Shown: piece after piece, positions 47,199 to 58,410 of the stretch | Layout: every line of letters begins with the position of its first letter | Position numbering within the stretch: position 1 is the first letter of the stretch | Source of the DNA: Paraspadella gotoi | Lineage: Eukaryota > Chaetognatha | Length of the DNA stretch: 64,000 nt | Direction of reading: 5' to 3' | NCBI GenBank assembly: GCA_051294375.1 | Contig: CM119265.1 | Location: forward strand, 8,378,772-8,442,771 | Notes under the pieces: model-generated | Database searches by the model: none | What the model saw: only the letters and a program-made list of their open reading frames with translations | What the model was told of the DNA's origin: nothing | Position numbers and translations under genes: made by a program

Positions 47199-47755
47199 AA
47201 AATGGAGTCGACATCGCGGGTTGCGGAAAGAGGAGAGCGAATATGGAATTGAGGACGTGGGTTGCGGAAATTGGTGAGTTGGAGGTGAGGAAGTTAATGG
47301 AAGTAGTTTAAAAGTAATAGTATTAGCGAAAACGCGGCTAGTGCCGGGAGTGGTCAGTTAAAATAAAAGTAAGATAGTGACTATTGGACAGATATATACA
47401 GATTGGAAATAAGGTTAAGCGTGAAGAACCGTTTTAAAATTCGTGATCTATAAAAGAAAATTGATTTGTAAAAATGCAATGTCAAAGAAATTTTAGAGTT
47501 GGTAGAAAGGCTCAGTTTCTAGGGTGAAAGTCGGTGAGGGGAATGAAACAAAACAGGGAGAGGGGCGACGCGACCGGGCGGATGACCCCGGGAAAAACAG
47601 GGAGAGGGGCGACGCGACCGGGCGGATGACCCCGGGAAAAAAAAGGTCGGAAAAGTTCCTCTAAGAAATTGAGTGTTTGACCGAACGATTAAGACTGACT
47701 AGGATTTTTTGGGGGCTGAAAGTGGAAAGAGAGAAAAAAACACGACGGGGGAAAA
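47199..47755 (+). repeat. block Y, partial direct copy
   Basis: Matches about 55285-56300, with only two minisatellite units instead of seven or eight. With the inverted copy on its left it forms a palindrome centred on the 47174-47198 gap. Confidence 0.88.
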
Positions 47756-47985
47756 GTAATAAGTAAAGTGATATGAAAAGTGAGGAAAAAATTGATATTA
47801 GTTAGAAAAGAAAATTCATAAGAAAAGTGAGGAAAAAAGTGAGAAAAGGGAAAGTGCTAAGAAAAGTGATAAGAAAGTAAAAAAAGAAAGAAAAATAAAA
47901 GTGTTAAGAAAAGTGAGAAAAAGAGCAGTGATAAGAGAGAGAAAATAAAAGTGGAGAGAAAAGTGAGAAAAAGAAACGTTAAATT
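47756..47985. repeat. degenerate AAGTGAGAAA repeat
   Basis: Purine-rich, built on repeated aaAAGTGAgaaaa words (more than ten) with irregular 15-25 bp spacing. Not seen in the other Y copies. Confidence 0.75.
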
Positions 47986-48076
47986 TTCACCGAAAAGTAA
48001 GAAAGCGTTACAAAAAAGAAGCCAGTAATGAAAGGAAAACCCGAAAAGCGGAAAAAACACTAGGGAAAAAGGAGAG

Positions 48077-50390
48077 ATGGGGAAGACGTGAAGGTTTTCA
48101 GAGTTAGAGTTAGTGAACCTTAGGGGTTTAATACTAAACTGTAGTTGTGTAAAAGCAAAGTTAGGGTTTATCGCACATAAGACATGAGTGAGAGCTAGAA
48201 TATACGATAAATATCATCACATATTAAATAACATCAATAATAATTTCAGTAGATATCCCAGATCCACAGTAACGACTTGTGGAATACATATAGGTGCACA
48301 GTCCCGATGGACTCATTATCACCCTGATCCATGGATGACTCGCGAACGATAACACAGGACGACCTCGACCATCTCGCACTCCTACAGCAGCGAATCAAAA
48401 ATGCTAGAAGAGAGTACTTTGACGTTAAACGCAGACGGGCCGGGTCCAACGTCCCGTAAAAATCATACTTACGCACTCTCTCCCATAGAATTCTAAAAAT
48501 CTCTTCGCACAGTTTTTAAATTCTTTAAATTCAGTCTTTGCAATTTCAATGTTTTTTTTATCCTTCTCCGCGGCGATTATGCGGAATATTTCGTCTTTTG
48601 ATCCTCGATTTTCGATCAAACCCGACGACCATAAACATTGGATTTTTGTTTGAATAGACACTCTTTAAGCCGACCCGAAATAGAATGGGAGCAGGGGGGG
48701 GGTCGGATAAATAAGAAGGCTTGGCCGGTGGGTACAGGGGTGTGGGAGGGGAATAAAGAGGCGGGATGTAATAAGAGGCTTGCGGATGGGTACAGGGAGT
48801 GTGGAGGGGAATAACAGACGCGCAGGGGGTGTTAATAAGAAGGCTCTTGGCGGATGGGTACTCTCATCCCAAGGGGGTGTGGAGGGGATAAAAGCAGAGG
48901 GGGGTTGGTAATAAGCAACGGCTTGGCGGTGGGTACATGGGTGTGGAGGGGAATAAAACGAGAGGGGGGTGGTAATAAGAAGGCTTGGCGTGGGTACAGG
49001 GGTGTGGAAGGGGAATAAAGAGAGGCGGGTGGTAATAAGAAGGCTTGGGCGGTGGGGTACAGGAGGTGTGGAGGGCGAATAAAAGAGAGGGGGTGGTAAA
49101 AAAGAATGCTGGCGTGGGTACAGGGAGTTGTGGAGGAATAAAAGAGAGGGGGGTGGTAATCAAGAAATGCTTGGCGGTGAGTACAGGGGTGTGGAGGGAA
49201 TAAAAGAGACGGGGGTGGGTAATAAGAAGCGCTTTGGCGTGGGTACAGGGTGTTGGAGGGGAATCAAAAGGAGAGGGGGGTGTAATAGAAAGGCCTGTGG
49301 CGGTGGGTACAGGGTGGGGAGGGGAATGAAAAGAGAGGGGTGGTAAAATAAAGAGGCTTGTCATTGGTACAACAGGGGTGTGGAAGGGATAAATTTCCCA
49401 TTAATCATTCCCGTTCGGTTCGTGTTTTTTCGAGATGCGTCAGAAGATGAACCAGAGATACAGGACACGATAGTACCGGCATGCACGACCATGGCATCAC
49501 CCCATTAGGAAATGAGCACCCAAGATGCACCATGATGACAACTACCAAAACGCTTTACAAATTCTCCACGATACTTATTGATTTTTTTATGTGACCGTCG
49601 TCGTTCGTCTTATAAGGAAACTCCCTCGAAAGCTAAGTCAGTACTTCGCACTTACTCTTCACTTCCTTCAAAAATTTTCCAAATTTCCTACGAAAACATC
49701 CCTCATGATTTCCAACGGGAATCTGTTTAAGTTCTTTACACTATAAACGTAACATTCGAGTCCTAAGAAATTCGGCCACTCGCTGGCCACTCTAAAGTGC
49801 GGACTCTCACATGGGCAAATGCCACACTAAACGCGTAGACTGGACCCAAAGAGCGCCTTCACTAGCGTCCATAGCTGTATACTAATAGTAGAAACGAGCC
49901 GCAATCTTGAGCCTCCAGTAAAACAAAAATAACAAAAAAAAAATTCCCGCGATCGTCTTTTTGTCCCAAATCTTCCGCTCTATCGTTCCTGACTTTCGCC
50001 CATAGCGCCTCTCGCGCGACTAAACCATTACGGTTTCAGCAAACCGAGCGCCGAAAATAAACATCACGTGGAAGTCTCTCACGCCGTCTCGCGGTCTTAA
50101 TGGAAAACACGGTTCGACAACAGAACGTACGAGATTTCGCCGTTTGTAACTCAAAGCGTCCCTGAGCCTAATTACTCCACTTTTATGATTTTTTTTTTTT
50201 AGTTCGATGTGTTAATATATTATCTGCTCGCCCCTCTAATGGGTTTAGACTCGTGAAAAAATTTAACGGTCGATCGCTTAAATAAATCGTTAGGGGAAGC
50301 TCAGGAGAGAGAGAGAGAGAACAGAGAGAGAGAGAGAGAGCAGAGAGAGAGAGAGAGAGAGAGACGATGAGAAAGGAGAGAGCAGAGAGA
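48077..50390 (+). repeat. block D, copy 2
   Basis: Colinear with 39228-40865 and 61190-63160, with many single-base insertions relative to the 39-kb copy. Contains the G-rich minisatellite and an Asp-rich-exon remnant. Confidence 0.87.
48697..49395. repeat. G-rich ~62-bp minisatellite, about 11 units
   Basis: Same unit as at 39776, but roughly twice as many units and with more irregular spacing. Confidence 0.9.
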
Positions 50391-50395
50391 AGATT

Positions 50396-50835
50396 AATAT
50401 AAAGTAAAGTGGCCCTCCTGAACAAAGCATGACATAGAAAAAGTGAGGCGCAGCAAAAGCGTTCGCCCGATTTTAATAAATCATTTGGTTCAGTTGCTAG
50501 GTAATTCGGTTGTCCTCATTGTCCTGCTCATGTCCGCTGCGCTTTAAAATGGGTACGTGAAAACATCACAACTAAACAAAATTTATGGCAAGTCAGAGTA
50601 ATAATGATTTATCCTAAATACTAAGCACGTAGTTTTAAAATATATTTGTACTTAAAAACCTTTAACACCATAGGCTATCTACGTAATCTATAGCGATAAT
50701 CTAAAGCAGAAAAAGGTGGCGAACAAAAAATGAATAAACGAGGGAAAAAGAGCAAAATTGAAAAAAGAAAAGGAAACACGAAAATGCTTCGATTTCCCTT
50801 CATTGCCACGTGAAATAACAGGGAGAAAGGTGAGA
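50396..50835 (+). repeat. block X, copy 2
   Basis: Second copy of the 415-bp block, about 25 bp longer than copy 1 because of scattered single-base insertions. Confidence 0.88.
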
Positions 50836-50849
50836 AGAAAGAGAGGAAA

Positions 50850-51007
50850 GACAGCGAGAGAGAGAGAGCAGAGAGAGAGAGTAGAGAGAGAAGAGGAGAG
50901 AGNNNNNNNNNNNNNNNNNNNNNNNNNGTGAGAGATGAGAGACGACGAGTGAGAGAGAGGAGAAGAGAGCAGGAGAGGAGAGAGAGGGGAGAGAGAGAGA
51001 GAGAGAT
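50850..51007. repeat. (GA)n array with 25-base gap
   Basis: Imperfect GA on both sides of the N run at 50903-50927, marking the junction between block X and the unshared 51-54 kb island. Confidence 0.94.
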
Positions 51008-51035
51008 AGCAGAGAAGAGAAACGTTTTAGAGAAC

Positions 51036-51121
51036 AAGAGCGATGAAACGGCGGGCGACCACTGGATTTGTTTTAACCTAAAAGGCGTCCGACCTATCGG
51101 AAAAATCAGTCGTTCCCAGAA
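51036..51121 (+). CDS. candidate exon, unknown protein
   Basis: After an acceptor-like 'gaaacgttttag' the frame reads NKSDETAGDHWICFNLKGVR, then PIGKISRSQN, before running into T-rich sequence. The composition is protein-like. The opposite strand is also open and fairly protein-like (IGRTPFRLKQIQW), and no donor is evident, so strand and boundaries are uncertain. Confidence 0.25.
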
Positions 51122-52049
51122 CATTATTTTTTCCTTTACTTTGTTTTTTTTTATTTTTTCCCTTTTTTTATGAAGATTCTCCGAAATGTTTACGGAAAAA
51201 ATATTTAGTTTCGACCTCACCCTTTCCTCGCTCCCCCCCTTCCCCCCCATCTCGCCCTTCGCCCCGCACGGCGAATGAAGCATCCCAGCATTTATTTCGA
51301 CTTTTTGGACAAATTTGAAGTAAAAAAGGTATTTTCGTTTTAAAATACAAAAAAAAAAAAAGTTCCGAGGAAGAGAAAGATTTTTGCTTCATTACATTTA
51401 AAAATAAGAGTTTTGAGCCTGCAAAATATTTTTTTACTCTTTCGGCCACTTTTGATATTCATTTTTTTAAAGAACTTGCATATTCACTCTGGGAAAGAAA
51501 GAAAAAAACTGCTTGATTTTTTTTTACACCTACGATCCAATTCGTGAATAATGAACCGGCCCAATTTGAAATTTCTTGAGGCGGATCCCAATTTTTGGGT
51601 TTTTTTTTGTTTTTAAGGTTTTTTTTTTTTTAGATTTAAAGAAAAAAATTCAGCTCAGGGTCTGACTGTCCATCGTCGGTCTCATTTGCAGATGTTAAAA
51701 ACGAATTTACAATACATCTGTTTAAAATGGATCTCGGGTACAGTATTTTTATAGAAATGACTGGTAGGGTCCGATCAGAGGTCAACCAACCCATCTGGGA
51801 CCAAAAGTTTTTAACTAAATCGATATTCTGTTAATTTTTTTTAGAGCCAAATTTTAAAGAACAACCCCTTGAGATTTTAATCAGTCGGGCGCCTTCTATT
51901 CCCACAACGCGACGAGTTTCAAATCGTCGCCGTTGGGCGTCGCTTTACAAATAATAAAAACAAACAATTAAAGAGTAAAGCAAATAGAAAAAACCAGAAA
52001 ACCAGTATTAATTAGTTAATATAAAGTCGCCTTAAAAAATCGTCATTAC

Positions 52050-52133
52050 CTGTTCTCTTTTACGCAAGACCCCAAGCCTCTTCAGTTCGTAATAAACCAC
52101 CAACAGAGCGACTCCTTGAGTTTGAGAACCCAT
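52050..52133 (-). CDS. candidate first coding exon, unknown protein
   Basis: On the minus strand, ATG in the context CCCATGGG opens 28 codons: MGSQTQGVALLVVYYELKRL, then GVLRKREQ, ending in CAG at a GTAATG donor (52049). No simple repeat is involved and the sequence is protein-like. Possible continuations on the same strand include a frame ending ATPNGDDLKLVALWE (about 51905-51950), whose phase does not match directly, so at least one exon would be missing. No family recognised. Confidence 0.33.
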
Positions 52134-52139
52134 GGGAAG

Positions 52140-53770
52140 TAGTTTTAAGACATGATTTTATAAACAAGAATAACAATATTAGGTCTTACCATGTTTCCCA
52201 CGAATTACTTTTCTGTATTAATCCCCTCTCCCTGATCTTCTCTCTTTTCTTCTCATTGCTATCCTCCATTCTTCAATACTCTCTAATTTCCCCTCTTCTA
52301 CAATACTCCTCTGTCTTCCATTCATCCTTGCTCGTCTCTATCTAGCCAGCGTCTTACGAACGAGCACAAAAAGGTAGAGTAAAGGAAAAAAGGCGAAACT
52401 TTAAGAAAGATACAGATTTCGAAATAATCGGTAACGGAGCGGCATCTCAATTACGAGCAAGAGACTAAAACAGGACAAAAGAAAATTAAAGAATTGAATT
52501 ATGAGCAGACCTGTCAAGGGATTATTTGATTCAATCGAAATAGCAGAAATAAAATTAATGATTTAAAATAGATAAGGTTAAAAAAAAGTTTAGAGGTTTA
52601 TCGCAGCTAAATCCCAATCGTCCGGAGATCTTGCCCCGAATACGATGTTCTCGTAATTTGGATTAATTACTTGTGAATTGTAATTCGTAATTGCCACAGT
52701 TATGATTTAAAGTTTAGAGAAAAGTCCAGTATTTTTGAACCGAGCAGTATGTATTTGACTTCCAATTAATGAGCTATTAACGATCTATAGGCTCTATCTT
52801 TGATAATTGATCTCGAAGCTCGAATGATAATAATTCTAACTGGTATTAGTCGTATTTTTGATTAATTGATACATCTTGCATTTACATTATTAGAAATATG
52901 ATGGCGATGCTGATGGGATGGGCTGAAGCGAAACAAGCACACTGTATAACAGTGCCGGTCTGTAATAATAGGATCGTTTCAGATATTCGGCAAATTTTTG
53001 CTCACAAGTATCAACCTCTCAGTCTATGTTCTCTGTCTCTATCAATATTGAAAAATATCAATAAGAACCGGAAGAAAGAGAACATAATAAATTAGTAAGA
53101 CAGGTTACGTTGGATGAGTGATCGAAGATTTGAACTCATTGTCGACTCACTCAAACGGATTCCATGCAAGAAACGATTGGGGAATTTCCGTATTTAAATG
53201 ACCACGGGCCGCTTAGTACTACCCCAAATAGTGGAAAATAGAATATTTATTGGTGTATTTTTTGTCACGACGCAATTTAATTGAGATTTATTCCGCATTC
53301 CGAGAAGAGATTGACCATCGGAAAGAACGATGCATATAGAGCAAAGATTTCCAAATATTACTGCATACCCTCCGCATGTTATTCTCGCTAGTTACGTTTA
53401 CACTCCCACCAATCCCAAAGCAAGCTATACTACCTCCAACTCCGAACTTCTCCATCCTATTGAGCAAGAAGAAGTATATACGGTGATATATTTGCTAAGC
53501 CAGAGAAGAGGGCAGATGAGAGAGAGAGAACAGAGAGAGCAGAGAGAGAGCAGAGAGAGAGAGAGGAGAGAGAGTTTGACAGTTTGTGGCACAGCATGAC
53601 ATTTAAATTTCCCCACGGCCAATTACTACCTGCTCATGCACGAGCGAATAATTTTTTTTTCTTTTTAAAATTTAAAAAAAACGATGTATTCGTGTTTACA
53701 CTGAATTTTTCTGCCAAAACCTTTACTTAGCGGAAATCCAATAGTCAATAGCTTCCCTTTAAAGAAAGGA
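52140..53770. other. AT-rich stretch, no supported gene
   Basis: Part of the unshared 51-54 kb island. Short frames only (for example 52898-53092 +). A GA array lies at 53517-53572. Confidence 0.45.
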
Positions 53771-53777
53771 AAAAAAT

Positions 53778-54017
53778 TTAGTGAGTATTATTGGCCATTA
53801 AATCCTCGACGTCGTCTTTTGCCGTAGTAACGACCGGTTTCCCTTTTTGCTCTCTTCTCGCGAGAATCGTAGCGATCGAAACGGCGCGTCGAAGGCTCAA
53901 TCTTATGGAGTCTAACCGTCGTTTGACGTGAGAGACGCTGGAATGACGCATTAATGACGCGGACGGGGCCGACAGGTGGATATTGACAAAAGAAGACGAC
54001 GACGAATGGGGACACAC
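53778..54017 (-). CDS. candidate C-terminal exon, unknown protein
   Basis: A 79-residue minus-strand frame. After a Ser run it reads HVKRRLDSIRLSLRRAVSIA, then TILARREQKGKPVVTTAKDD, and ends VEDLMANNTH-stop. It is basic then acidic, helix-like and free of repeats. It is not in blocks X or Y, so no second copy is available for comparison. No family recognised. Confidence 0.27.
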   Translation of the reverse strand: MCPHSSSSSFVNIHLSAPSASLMRHSSVSHVKRRLDSIRLSLRRAVSIATILARREQKGKPVVTTAKDDVEDLMANNTH

Positions 54018-54710
54018 GACGCGGCGTTTTAAACGAACGACGGAATTTCGTCGAAAAGAGCAGGAACGATAACGACTTGTTAAAGAACTTAAGTCGCAGA
54101 TAAGAGAAAGTGGTCAGGCTCCGGTTCCCAAGCGGTCCGTCCGCCGAACCTTCTCGAATATCCGCGAGTAATGAAGTGGCTCCGGTCGTTGTTTGGGGCG
54201 AGGTTGGTTGAGGTGGGTTATTGGTAGGGGCCAAGAGGCCGTGGGTGGCGGAGAAAAGTGGTTAAATCAAGTGCAAGTGTGAGGAAAGAGAATCGGCAAA
54301 TGGAAACTTGACACTAGTAAGATTTTTTTGCGCAGAGTTTCCTATTTTAATAATTTTTAAACTATTTTTTTTCTTCCCAAATTGTTGTTCATTGCACCAA
54401 GATCGTCTTGACCTTTTGTTTATTTAAATTAATTAATTCGTTTCTTTTTTAAAATTCCTTCTCTCTTCGCCTTCTTTCCTCTGGATTCGATCAACAGGTA
54501 AGTCGATTCTCATTTAAGCTTGAAATTTAAAATATTTTTAATTTTTGCGGTTTCATTCTTTCGCCTAAATTCACGCGAAAATTATTCTGGTTTTTAAATC
54601 AGAAATCGAAAACCGTAAAACTTTTTGGCATCAAATTCGTTGGTTCCGTTGGCTGAATTACTCTTTTAGAATTTTATTTTCTATTTTCTTTATTTTTATT
54701 TTTTTCTTTT

Positions 54711-54966
54711 AGAAAAGGAGACGTCGTACTTCGAACCGACAAAAGAAAAGAACAAAAAAGAAAAAAGAAAGAAAAAAAAAGATGTCGAATTCCTGAGATT
54801 TTTGCTCGGATTTTCGCATCAGCTGATTAAATACAAAGGAAAGGATCTTGTCGAATCGACAGAGCTTGACACGATAAAGAGAGATTTAAGTTATATCAAC
54901 TATGAACAAAGTCGTAAGTTAGAAAAAGAGGGTGAAACAAGGTTGTTAATTTTAAACATCGCTCGT
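54711..54966 (+). CDS. Lys/Glu-rich candidate exon, unknown protein
   Basis: Acceptor TTTTTTCTTTTAG (ends 54710), then an open frame: KETSYFEPTKEKNKKEKRKK, then VEFLRFLLGFSHQLIKYKGK, DLVESTELDTIKRDLSYINY and EQSRKLEKEGETRLLILNI, up to a TC array. A strong donor at 54499 (CAACAG/GTAAGT) leaves a 212-bp intron in front and is conserved in the inverted copy (about 46695). The upstream exon has stops in all frames, so it would be 5' UTR or the start is elsewhere. The protein would be charged and helical. No family recognised. Confidence 0.42.
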
Positions 54967-55619
54967 TGTGCTTCTCATCTCTACTCTGCTGCTCTCTTCT
55001 TCTCGCTCTTGCTCTCTCTCTCTCTGTCTCTCCTCTCTCTCTCTCTCTCTCTCTTCTCTCTCCTTCTCTCTCTCCTCTCTCTCTCGTCTCTCCTCTCCGT
55101 CGTTCTCCGCTTTCTGGTTCTATAAAAAAAACCCAGGCCAACTAGCTGGGGATCTTCATACGGCAGATAGCACCCCAGATTCGTCGCGCTTTTTCTTTCA
55201 CGGGCCCAATGGCGCGGGGGAAGAGGGAATGGAAATAGAATTATAGAAGCGGGGGTGGAGAGCGTGGTTGAGGGGGGGGGGTGGTAAAAATGGAGTCGAA
55301 CATCGCGGGGTTTGCGGAAAGAGGAAGAGCGAATATGGAATTGAGGACGTGGGGTTGCGGAAATTGGTGAGTTGGAGGTGAGGAAGTTAATGGAAGTAGT
55401 TTAAAAGTAATAGTAATTCAGAGAAAACGCGGCTCAGTGCCGGGAGTTGTCAGTTAGATAATAAAAGTAAGATAGTGACTATTGGAGAGATATATACAGA
55501 TTGGAAATAAGGTTAAGCGTGAAGAACCCGTTTTAAAATTCTGATCTATAAAAGAAAATTGATTTGTAAAAATGACAATTCAAAGAAATTTTAGAGTTGG
55601 TAGAAAAGGCTCACGTTTC

Positions 55620-56165
55620 TAGGGTGAAAGTCGGTGAGGGGAATGGAACAAAAAAGGAGAGCGGCGTGACGCGACCGGGCGCGGCACAGCATGACCCCGG
55701 GGAAAAAAAAAAGTCGGTGAGGGGAATGAAACCTAAAACAGGGAGGAAGGGGCGACGCGACCGGGCGGATGACCCCCGGGAAAAAAAAAGTCGGTGAGGG
55801 AGATGAAACAAATACGGCGAGAGGGGCCGACCGCATATGCGCCCGACCGGGCGGAAATGACCCGGGAACAAAAAAAGTCGGTGAGCGGGAATGAACAAAA
55901 CAGGGAGAGGCGACTGCGACGCGGGGCGGATGAGCCCGAAAAAAACAAAGTACGGTGAGGGGAATGACAAAACCAGGGAGGAGGGGCGACGCGATCCGTG
56001 GCGGATGACCCCGGGCAAAGAAAAAAAGGTCGGTGAGGTGGAATCGAAACGAAACAGGGAGAGGGGCCGAGCGGACCGGGGCGATGACCCCGGGAAAAAA
56101 AAAGTCGGTGAGGGGAATGAAACAAAAACCAGCGGAGAGGTGCGACGCGACGCGGATGACCCCGG
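55620..56165. repeat. GC-rich ~80-bp minisatellite (opposite orientation)
   Basis: About seven units of the 45-kb minisatellite in reverse complement, each with AAAAAAAAGTCGGTGAGGGG. Confidence 0.91.
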
Positions 56166-58410
56166 GAAAAAAAAGGTCGGAAAAAGTTCCTCGTAAGAAA
56201 TCGGTGTTTGACCGAACGGCCGATTTAAGGATGGAACCTAGGGATTTTTGGGCTGAAAGTGGAAAGAGTAGAAAAACACGACGGTGGGAAAGTAATAAGT
56301 AAAGTGTATATCAAAGNNNNNNNNNNNNNNNNNNNNNNNNNAGAAAGAGGGAAGCCCCTCGGATTCTTCCACAATTGATTAGCTCTCCTTTTAATTAAAT
56401 AGGCCAGGGAATTTTCTTCATTACAGCTCACAACAATTCACGCGTCAGTAAATTTTTCATCGACCGCTCGACAATGTTTTTGTCCGTGAGTCAATCTTGC
56501 AAGACTGCGCAATGCTCAACCAAAGCCACGCGCAGTTTTCTTGACTCGCGCTTCTAGTATTCACAAATGCGAGAGAGCAACCCGCTCGTCTACGAGCCCT
56601 CCGAGGCGACCATTCCTTATCCATTCGATGCCGACCACTCTCGTCACGTCGCTCGTCTCTCGCTGTTCAGGGCTATCCCTGGCCAGGCGGCGGGGGCGAC
56701 CTGATCGCGGACGGGAGCGTCATGGTATGACACGGTGAGCCCGAGCGAGTTGCCAGCCTTATCTCTCACTCTCCGTCCGGACCGCGGGGGATGTGAGAGG
56801 AGACAGAAATAAGTAGGAGGTCGGCGGCGGGCGTAAAATTCAGTAACTTCGTTTTTTCCTCGTACCTTCGCGTCCGGACCGTTTTCCCAGCACACTCCCT
56901 TCTCGCCCCTCTGGGGTGTGGCAAGACAGATCTTTTCGCGCCTAGTCATTGGGCAGGCGGTACATTTTCCGCTCGTTTCGCGCTTCTCTCTCTGCTCTGC
57001 CCAAGCTAAGTGTAAGATCGTTCGTCGACGGTAACTCAAAACGCAGTAAATATACGTTACTTTTCCGTAGTTTTCCTGGTCTCTACTCGGAATCTCCAGA
57101 TAGGATGTAACCCCTTGGACAAATTTCCCAAAGTGATTCGAGCGGCGGGTCCTTTGAAGTCGGAATGAAGTGGGTAAGTGGCGGTGAAACGATACGTTTC
57201 ACAGTTTTCAATGTGATATCATCGCTTTACATTTCTATTGTTACCATTTTTTCCTCTTTTTGTTTTTCCTTTTTCCGCTTTGAGCTTATCGGCTACTTTG
57301 TTGCTTATCGTTGTTAGTTTTGGTGAAGCTTGTCAATTACAGATTAGTCAGCCTTTTTTTTGCGTAATTCATTAATGGGCTTAAAAAGACCTTGGCTGTT
57401 ATTCATCAAATTGTTAATTTTTTGAATAATTATCATTCGAAAGTGAATCATTTTGAAAAACTAACCGAGATTTCCGATTTCCAGTTTTGTTGATGTACAT
57501 ACTTATTTTATTCAGAAAAAGTAACTTTATATTTTACGAATGAATATATGTAATATTTATTTGTGAAAAAATTCCGTAATTCGCAACGTTGGCGCAGACT
57601 TTTCGTCTCAACGTGATCGTCTCGCTCTCACTATGGCTCTTGAGTGATCGAAAAGCCTCTCGCCGAGTCTCGATCGGAAAAATCGGCGAGGTCTGGATTT
57701 TGTTTGGTTTTCGGGGCCACGTTGCGGTCGTTGTCGATCGAGAGGGCAACGTAGGGCAAATGCTTACTTGTTTCGTCTACTCGCCTTCGCCATTTCGCCC
57801 CTTCGCCCTTTGTTTTATGGTCGCCATGGAGATACGGTTTCAGGGTGGCGAAGGGTTGGATTCCGTAGGAGGTGAGCGAATGCCTTCGCCCACACAGGTT
57901 GATAAACAATTATAACATGAATATTGTTCTCCTATTGACGTTTGTTTCATTCTATTTTGTTAATGAGTTTCGTGCGAGACGGCTAGAAATTTATTTGTTG
58001 GGAACGTTGTAAAAAAAAAATAAAAAGCAAATTCCGTTATACTTGCCAGTTTACACTTTTCATCGGCATCGAAAGAAATGAATATCAAATGGGAAATCGA
58101 AATGCAAAAAAAAAGGAAAAAAAAGATAATTAATTTTAATCAGGAAGCTTTCTTAAGCAAGTTCTTAAGTCTCGCTCGCCACACTACTTCTCATTAAAGC
58201 GATCAGCGTGAGGAGGAAAACAAAAATATTCTCGGTATGAGAGACCCTTACCCTCAAAACTTCACACTAAGACAAAATTTTGTCAAAAAAAACCCGAGTT
58301 TTTTAATTTTCCGCCGAAAGTAAACCTCAAAAGAACAAAGGTTCTCATAAAAAATCCCTCGACAGAAGAACCAAAAAAGGCGGAGCGTCGTTCCGCGTGG
58401 AAGCAACGAC

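Larger units (their letters stand above)
54103..56316 (+). repeat. block Y, direct copy
   Basis: Starts 'taagagaaagtggtcaggct' and ends at an N gap. Order: 400-bp distal part with a CAACAG/GTAAGT donor (54499), Lys/Glu-rich candidate exon, TC array, AT-rich part, GC-rich minisatellite. It is the inverse of 44881-47115. Confidence 0.88.
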
